Of a DNA stretch of 64,000 bases, positions 57,033-64,000 are shown piece after piece. Source of the DNA: Xiphophorus maculatus. Lineage: Eukaryota > Chordata > Actinopteri > Cyprinodontiformes > Poeciliidae. How positions within the stretch are numbered: the first letter of the stretch is position 1; each line of letters starts with the position of its first letter. The notes beneath the pieces are model-generated. The model searched no databases. It was not told the DNA's origin and was given only the letters and a program-made list of their open reading frames with translations. The DNA lies in NCBI RefSeq assembly GCF_002775205.1, contig NC_036464.1, positions 25,465,788-25,529,787 on the forward strand, in the 5' to 3' direction. The translations under genes were made by a program, and so were the position numbers.

Positions 57033-58735
57033 GTCTACCACAACGCAAGTCTCTATGGATAATATTACTGTTGAACATTTGAAATGTTGAACAGAAATGT
57101 GTTCTGATCATCCAGATATCTGCCTATCTCCATGTCCAGGTTGTTATTACACTGCAGGCCCACTTCGTTATGCATGAGAGTGATTACGCCTTAGCAGATT
57201 ACAAGCTGACCCCATTTTCCTTTGCGTCGCCTGAAGTATAATTTGGTTCCAAAGAAAGAAGATAGAACGCCTCCACCATCAATCTCCCCGCTGTGTGAGG
57301 ACTGAATCCAAACACACACAACGGAATGACTCTTTTTAATGGGTAATATTAAAGTTTGGATATTATTTTAAAGTTAAACGGGTGGCATGTTGAAAATTGA
57401 AAATGGTTTATATTGTTCATTCCTTTACTGACAAGAAAAGCAATAGAAACTACAAAACTACATCCCCCATAACCACTCATTGGTATAGACTCACTCCAGA
57501 ACTCTTTCTAGTACATGATAAGCAAACTGCAGCACTGTGTGTCTGTATGAGTATAAGCTCTCTGCTCTGGTGTTTTCATCCTTCAATAGCTAGCATTTAT
57601 CAGCATTCTGTCATGTTGTTTGCCGTCTGTTTTATTTTTTCCAAGTCATTCTCTCCCCAATAAAGAATGAAAGGGCAGCTCCTACCTGTCCTCTCTGATC
57701 TCAAGTGTGTCTTTTTCATGTACAGCCGTCTAATTGGACAACACACACATACTCATACACACACAGGGCAGTCAGATCAAAGGTCTGACGTCCAGCTTAT
57801 TTATCAAGCCCCAACTTCAATCAGTCATGTGCCGGCAGAACAAATATGGGTGAAAATTTTAATAGAAAATTTAAATATGGTAAGATTAGGGGGAAATAAA
57901 AGATTTACTCCATCTGGGTTTTGATCTGCAGAAAATAATATGTAGAAAGTCCAGTCGAGTTAATTGCAGGGTTTGTACTTAATTAATTGAAGTTAATCAC
58001 ATTTTAAATGAAAACCCTACATTGACAAAATAAACATTTCCAATACAAAAACCCTTTTTTCAGCAAAGTTATTGAATAAATAGACATATAAAATCAACAA
58101 CAAAGATATATATTGTGTTTAATCTGCTATTGAGGTTATTAAACCACCAGATTGGTGCAAAGTGATTCATTTAACTTCTTTGAAAAGATTCTTCTTTAGA
58201 AATGTGGACTGTTGACGCCAACGTTAGCGTTGGGGACGTCTGTGCTGCTGCTACATGTTTAGAATCGAGATGCTAATTTTAGGCATGAATAGCTTTGCAG
58301 ACAGACTAACTCCTTTCAGCAACAGGAGACAATAGTCTTATCCAGTGACCCTTCAGATTGTTTTTGAACCAAAAATTAATCCCTAGTGGGCCGATAGAAG
58401 CGACTTCTTCATGTGCTTATGTCGCTTGTGTGTCTGATTTTTGGATGTACCGGAAACACTAAGATTCCTTCTGAGGACTTTTAAATGTGAAAAAAAAAGA
58501 CAAATGTGATTAATTGAATTAAAATTTTTAATTTATTAAAAAGTCTTGGCCCTAGTTAGAATATATTTCTCTGGTCAGTAAATGCAACTTATCCGAAATG
58601 GTTTATTTTTTCGAAAAATAGTTTCAATTTAAGGAAATTGTGTGGCGGACCTGATGTTTAAACTTCAGATAGTTATTTATGCTTTCATTTCCTCTCGTCT
58701 CTCTGTGGTGGTGCAATTTTCACATGCATCAGTGA
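57033..58735. other. Intergenic DNA without recognised genes
   Basis: AT-rich, with only short open frames and a small (CA/CT)n stretch near 57,740-57,765. No exon, RNA gene or clear transposon boundary was seen. Confidence 0.4.
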
Positions 58736-59290
58736 AAAAGCACTTTATCATTTTCAGTTGGTCCAAAACTCTGCAGAAGGTTTCACATGACTACTATTTC
58801 TATTAACATTCTCACCCATATTTGTTATTTTATTTCTTTGCCTGTTTATTGTAGAATTCATTTTGAAGTCCTGACAAACTCTGAAGGCCTTCAATGCCAA
58901 TATTCTGTATGAATGAACTATTTGATCAACATTCCTCAAACTGAGCCCTCAGGTCCTTAAACCAAATCTACTCATATTCCTAAGCCTCAGATATAAAACC
59001 CAAGGGGATCGCTCCTTCTAGATTGTTGGAATGAGCTTATTTTGTTCTTACATAATCTTGATGAGTCTGGACTCATTTAAAAAGCAGTTAGACATATTTG
59101 TTCAAATGTGTTTTTCCTTCAGATCCTTTAAAATGTCTTTTTAAAATTATTTTATATTATGAAATTTAACATTTGTCTCTTTTAGGTTTTATTTTAATTG
59201 TTAATTGTGTTTTTTTTTGGTTTAAAAAAGTGCTTTGTAAAGCACTTTTTTCATCCATGAAATATTATGCTTTGTGACTTTTGCATTTTG
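58736..59290 (+). pseudogene. LINE 3' fragment
   Basis: The start (ttggtccaaaactctgcaga) matches the QNSA part of fish L2/Rex-type reverse transcriptases, and the following sequence decays along the same order (ttttgaagtcctgacaaact, gccttcaatgcc). It ends with gtgctttgtaaagcactttt, a short palindrome seen at tails of such LINEs. No frame survives. Confidence 0.55.
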
Positions 59291-60832
59291 ATTCATTCTC
59301 TAATCCATGAACGATGGATCAGCAACAAGCACTGATTCGACTCAGTCATGTTTACTGAGAAAACAATTTAATATGACAACATAAATTAGGAAGACTGAAG
59401 GAAAAGAGTTACCCATATAAATGTAGCATCATAAATGTTGTCATGGTGTGGTGGCATGTCCACCTTTGTATTTCAACTCAGTTTTAGATTCAACAGCCAT
59501 ATGGCCAGATAAAAACAATTGCCAATAGAAAAATGATAGCACCCTTCTTGAGATCGAGCCGCACATCTTGATAACTTTTTGTGGCGTGCACATAGCGGTA
59601 CGAGCTGCATTAATGGGAACGGTAATAAAACAAATAAATATGTAAATATAGAGACGTTCTGTTAGGTGTAGAATAACAGCTGTCATCCATGCATTGCATA
59701 GGAGGCAGCATGGAGCAACGCATTGCACTGCTCTCCTATGTATTGCTATGGCAACCCCCGCTCCCCACACAAAAAAGTACTTTACAGTAACTGCAAAATT
59801 GAAACATAAATAAATTTGCTGTCAAATCATTTATCACTTTTAGGGAACACCCACTCTTTAAAAAAAAACAATCAAAAAAAACATTTTCTGGACTTTGTTT
59901 GAGGGGCTCTGGACGGTTTCCCAGTAGTCAAGATGGCGGTTTTCACCACAGACCGTTGTCTCCTGTTTCCCAACTAATTGTCAGGGACAGCCTGGCAATT
60001 TGGCAGGTAATAGCAGAGCAGCCTTTCGCTAATGGATTCCTGACCAGAAAATGAGACTTTGGAATCGCAGTGACAAGATGACTGACAGCTAAATCAGTGT
60101 GCAGACGGAAGAAGGAAAGGTACGCGTATGAAACAGAGAATGTGGACACTGATAGGCCACGGTGAGAAAATTAAATGAAAGAGTCCACAGAACATATTTA
60201 AAATGAGGCAGGCGCATTAATTGCCAATGCAAGCAATGTGTTGGTACTAAGTCAAAATGTATTCTCTATCAGTTTTGCTTCTATATAGCAGTTTTACAGC
60301 TGCTTACACAGTTTCCCTTTATTTTGTTCCTCAGCGGGGTATTCCTGGCACATAGTGTTAGTGTTTGTCTATTCTGAATTTAACTTTGACCTTTTTTAAA
60401 TTAGACAACGTACAACCAAAACATACATATCACCACCTGATGAGCTGTACCAGATTACAGCTATTAGGTCTTTAAATCTGCAGTGACTTTTTAAGTCACG
60501 TAAGAACAGTTATGCATTGAGACTAAGAATAATCTATAAAATGTACAAATGGAGAAAAAAAACCTCCACCAATTTCAGTGTGATTTTTGCTTTGTTTTTG
60601 TTCTTTTCTCCAAACATATACTAGATCACAAAGAAACAAACCAATGCTTTAGGTAACTTTTGATGTTTTAAAATGCCAAACTTTGTGTTTGAATTCAACT
60701 TGTTTACTTGTTGTAAATCTGAGCTGTTTCTGGTAGTGGAGGAAACTCACGGCTGGCTAACATACCAGGCTTTGATTGGCTGCTCACATGCTTTTGTTAT
60801 TGGTTTTGGCCAATAAAATAAAGTAATAATAA
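59291..60832. other. Intergenic DNA without recognised genes
   Basis: No coding or RNA gene recognised; small ORFs are of random composition. Confidence 0.4.
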
Positions 60833-60837
60833 TCATG

Positions 60838-63800
60838 AAATTAAAGCTGCAAGTAGCCTCGGGCGGCCCTCGCAGCAAGCGCCGCTCCGGCCTATTGGCC
60901 ACCGCGGGGGTTCCAGCCACCGCAGAAGCTCTCGCACGTTTTCCAGAGCCGCAGCCCGCTCGCCACCGCAGAAGCTCTGCCGCAGTTTCCAGCACCGCCA
61001 GCCGCCGCAGAAGCTGTCGCGCATTTTCCCCGTCCGTCCACCGGGTGACACGCGTGAATGCGTTCGGCGGCACTCCCAGACGACTGTCAAAAAATCTGGT
61101 GCAGATCGGTCAATGCATCGAGGAGACAGAGCCGATGTATTAACTTAGGGGGTGCAGTGGAGTCAAATTACATCTCAAACCCGCTGGGCTCTTTAGAGGT
61201 GAACAAAGGTCATACATATCCAGTTTGGCGCCAATCGGATGATCCATGTGTGAATTAGAGCCAAACGTATGAATATGGCGAGGGACTGATATTCGCCATT
61301 TGGCCACACCCACACGGTTCAGCCAGCAGCGAGCATTGACAGAGTTTATCATCCGAATCATCTTGATTAGGTCTAAAGAGCCATAAACAGAGCTTTCCAA
61401 GCAAAAAAACGGCACTTCCTGTTCTGAGGGGGCGGGGCTTAGATGACGTCATAATATGATGACGTAGGATCGACGGGCATCCCACCAGGATCACTCAGGC
61501 CAAGTTTGATGCAGCTCGGTCAAAATATGTGGAATGTAGAGAGGCAAACGTATACGAATGGCGTTGCCGCCATTGAAAACTCTTGGCACTTTAAAGCAAG
61601 CGAGACCAACTTCCTATCTGTCATCCAACACAGAATCACCTTGATTAGGTCAAGAGAGCCATAAATGGAGCTTTCCAAGGAAAAAAACGTCACTTCCTGT
61701 TCTGAGGGGGCGGGGCTTAGATGACGTCATAATATGATGACGTAGGATCGACGGGCATCCCACCAGTATCACTCAGGCCAAGTTTGGTGCAGCTCGGTCG
61801 AAACATGTGGAATCTAGAAGCAAACGTATGGCATCGGCGTTACAGGTCACTTCGCCACGCCGCCACACCCAGCTGCTTCATCACAGCCGGTCAGGGCTTG
61901 AATCCACAACACACCAACATGTCTTCTGTCTCTGGACACAGTTCCATGTTGATTAGGTCAAAGGGCTAAGATAGCGACCGTTCACAGTAAAACATGACAC
62001 TTCCTGTTCTCAGGGGGCGTGGCCTAAGCGATGTCATAATTTCACCACAGGGTCTTTTAGGACAGTGGTTCTCAAACTTTTTTCAGTGATGTACCCCCTT
62101 AAAAATATATTTTTAGTCAAGTACCCCCTGACACGAGCAAAACATTTTTGGAATAAAAAAGAGGTACAGTGCCTTCTTTTTCACTTTATCTGTACTTTCA
62201 GCAGCATTGCTGCTACGCTTTAGCCACGTCTCCATAGTTACAGTGTAATCATGATAACGACAGGTCATTGACGAGTGCCCTGGGTCCATGGGTCAAACTA
62301 ACTTGGTGGGGGGGGGTCCGTTTTATTTTAAAGGATATTGAAACTAAATACTGAATATAAAATTCAGTGTATGAACACACATTTATATTTTATCGAACTT
62401 TTTACAAAATAATTTTTCCCAAGACTTATTATGAGGAGCCTACTGATTTTTTAAAGATATTTTGAAAAGCTTCACGTACCCCCTGCAGTACCTCCACGTA
62501 CCCCCAGGGGTACGCGTACCCCCATTTGAGAACCACTGTTTTAGGACACCTAATGATGATCAATAACTGAAGGTTTGGTGTCTCTGTGAGTTTCTGTGCA
62601 GGATATATAAGAGTTTCGTGTTTCATGGCGAGTAGGTGAACTTTGACCCCTGGTAACCCCCCTTCAGCAAGCTCATACAGTCACCAATTTGATAACTTTA
62701 AATCAGACATGCCTTATGATCAGACTGACCGAGTTTGAAACCGATCAATCAAAATCCCTAGGAGGAGTTCGATCAAATGCAAAGGCTGTAAACGTCAAAA
62801 TCGAGGTCCAAAATGGACCTTCAATACAAAATGGCCGACTTCCTGTTGGGTTTCGACCATGGCTCTAATAGACTTTTTTGTACGTCCTGACAAGATACAC
62901 ATATGTACCAAGTTTCGTAATTCTAGGATAAAGCATGGCTTGGGGCTGTTCATTTAATATACTCTAGGGGGCCCTATAGAGAAATTAGGCCACGCCCACC
63001 AAATTTTGTTATGAATTCCTGTCGGTGGGTGGATAAGGATCCATCCTAGTGAGTTTGGAGCAGCTGGGCCTGAAATTGTGAAATTCAGAGCCAAACGTAT
63101 GGCAACGGCGTTACAGGTCACTTCGCCGCGCCGCCACACCCACCTGCTATGTCAAAGCAGGTCGGGGTTGGAATACTCAACACACCAACATGTCTCCTGT
63201 CTCTGGACACAGTTTCATGTTGATTAGGTCAAACGGCTAAGATAGCGACCGTTCACAGTAAAACATTACACTTCCTGTTCTCAGGGGGCGTGGCCTAAGT
63301 GATGTCTTCATTTGACCATAGTGTATTGTAGGCCACCTGATGACGATCAAACACTGGAAGTTTGGTCCCTCTATGTGTTTTTGTATAGGAAATATAAGAG
63401 TTTCGTGTTTCATGGCGAGTAGGTGAACTTTGACCCCTGCTAACCCCCCTTCAACATGCTCCAAAACTCACCAATTTGATAACTTTAAATCAAACATGCC
63501 TTATGATCAGACTGACCAAGTTTGAAGCTGATCAATCGAAATCCCTAGGAGGAGTTCGATCAAATACGAAGGCTGTAAACGTCAAAATCGAGGTCAAAAA
63601 TGGACTTTCAATACAATATGGCCGACTTCCTGTGATAGTTGGCTTATAACATTAAATGTAAGTTCTGAGTCTTTTGGTGAGCTCTACAAGTGTACCAAAT
63701 TTCATGTCTCTACGATAAAGTACGTTCATACCATTGTGTCAACAGAAAATTGCTAGTTGCCGGCGTTGAGCAATTTTTTTTGCGATTTTTGCAACAACCT

Positions 63801-63966
63801 TAAAATTCAAAATTTTTAAATTTTCTAGTCGCGACCGCCAAGTTTGGTGAGTTTTTGAATATGATAAAGCCCCCAAAAAGGCGCCTCTTTGGGGGGGCAG
63901 AATCGTAATAAGAAACAGTACAGATACAATAGGCCTTCGCAGCGCTTTGCTGCTCGGGCCTAAAAA
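60838..63966. repeat. Composite fish repeat with internal direct duplications
   Basis: It starts ttaaagctgcaagtagcctc and ends with ccttcgcagcgctttgctgc followed by tcgggcct. A GC-rich part (60,900-61,050) holds a ~44-bp unit (ccaccgcagaagctc) three times. A 278-bp unit repeats at about 61,421 and 61,699, each copy with a perfect TGACGTCA (61,444-61,451 and 61,722-61,729). A ~0.79-kb segment is duplicated (about 61,803-62,838 less the hAT insertion, and 63,085-63,626). No long ORF; unclassified, probably a non-autonomous transposon. It may continue past the window. Confidence 0.7.
62063..62538. mobile_element. hAT MITE with 8-bp target duplication, long form
   Basis: The same ends as the 48,778 copy (cagtggttctcaaa and tttgagaaccactg) enclose 476 bp. 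The target duplication is ttttagga at 62,055-62,062 and 62,539-62,546. The outer parts are nearly identical to the short copy, while ~160 bp in the middle (ctgtactttcagcagcattg onward) are present only here. The short copy is therefore an internal-deletion derivative of a longer element. Confidence 0.95.
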
Positions 63967-64000
63967 TAACAACAAAAAAAACATATGGCTTTTTAACCAT

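Noticed and set aside
60747..61258. Arginine/alanine-rich ORFs on both strands
   Set aside because: They fall in the GC-rich ~44-bp tandem part of an interspersed repeat.

Overview
The window is vertebrate nuclear DNA, almost certainly from a teleost fish. Two conserved intron-containing genes can be assembled exon by exon (lnpk, and chrna1 of the muscle acetylcholine receptor). The repeats are those typical of fish genomes: Tc1-like, hAT and piggyBac transposons, tRNA-headed SINEs and L2-like LINE remnants. Nothing bacterial, no CRISPR array and no complete stand-alone RNA gene was found. The species cannot be read from the sequence.

Bases 1-10,255 are GC-rich and consist of ribosomal-DNA-derived satellite. 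Two copies of one intergenic-spacer-like module lie in the same orientation (1-4,440 and about 8,040-10,140). Each runs through ~186-bp units, a short A-rich block, 363-bp units, 79-81-bp GTCGAC-containing units and a CpG block that ends in CCCTAA telomere-like sequence. Between them lie ~60 bp of CCCTAA repeats, an array built from 123- and 92-bp units (215-bp higher-order repeat), a ~160-bp repeat, and a truncated, rearranged 5' piece of 18S rRNA on the minus strand with an ETS-like upstream region. At about 10,140 the composition changes abruptly to ordinary AT-rich genome. The region looks like an rDNA orphon or subtelomeric block, or possibly an assembly join.

Bases 10,256-13,111 hold minisatellites and a likely lnpk promoter with ETS/CRE-type motifs. 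lnpk (Lunapark, an ER-tubule junction protein) runs on the plus strand, with 14 coding exons from 14,285 to 22,756 and 405 residues. chrna1 runs on the minus strand, with nine identified exons from 36,557 down to 25,981. The two genes are tail to tail. In mammals both lie in the HOXD-flanking region, which supports the identifications. One chrna1 intron uses a GC donor, and the signal-peptide exon could not be placed securely.

Bases 37,000-64,000 show no convincing host gene. They contain a stack of mobile elements, several delimited to the base by target-site duplications: a 3.7-kb piggyBac element with TTAA ends and a frameshifted transposase; a Tc1-like element invaded by one MITE that was itself invaded by a hAT MITE; a 1.5-kb hAT element keeping its first (BED-finger) exon; three SINEs; two LINE tails; and at the right edge a >3-kb composite repeat carrying a second copy of the same hAT MITE.
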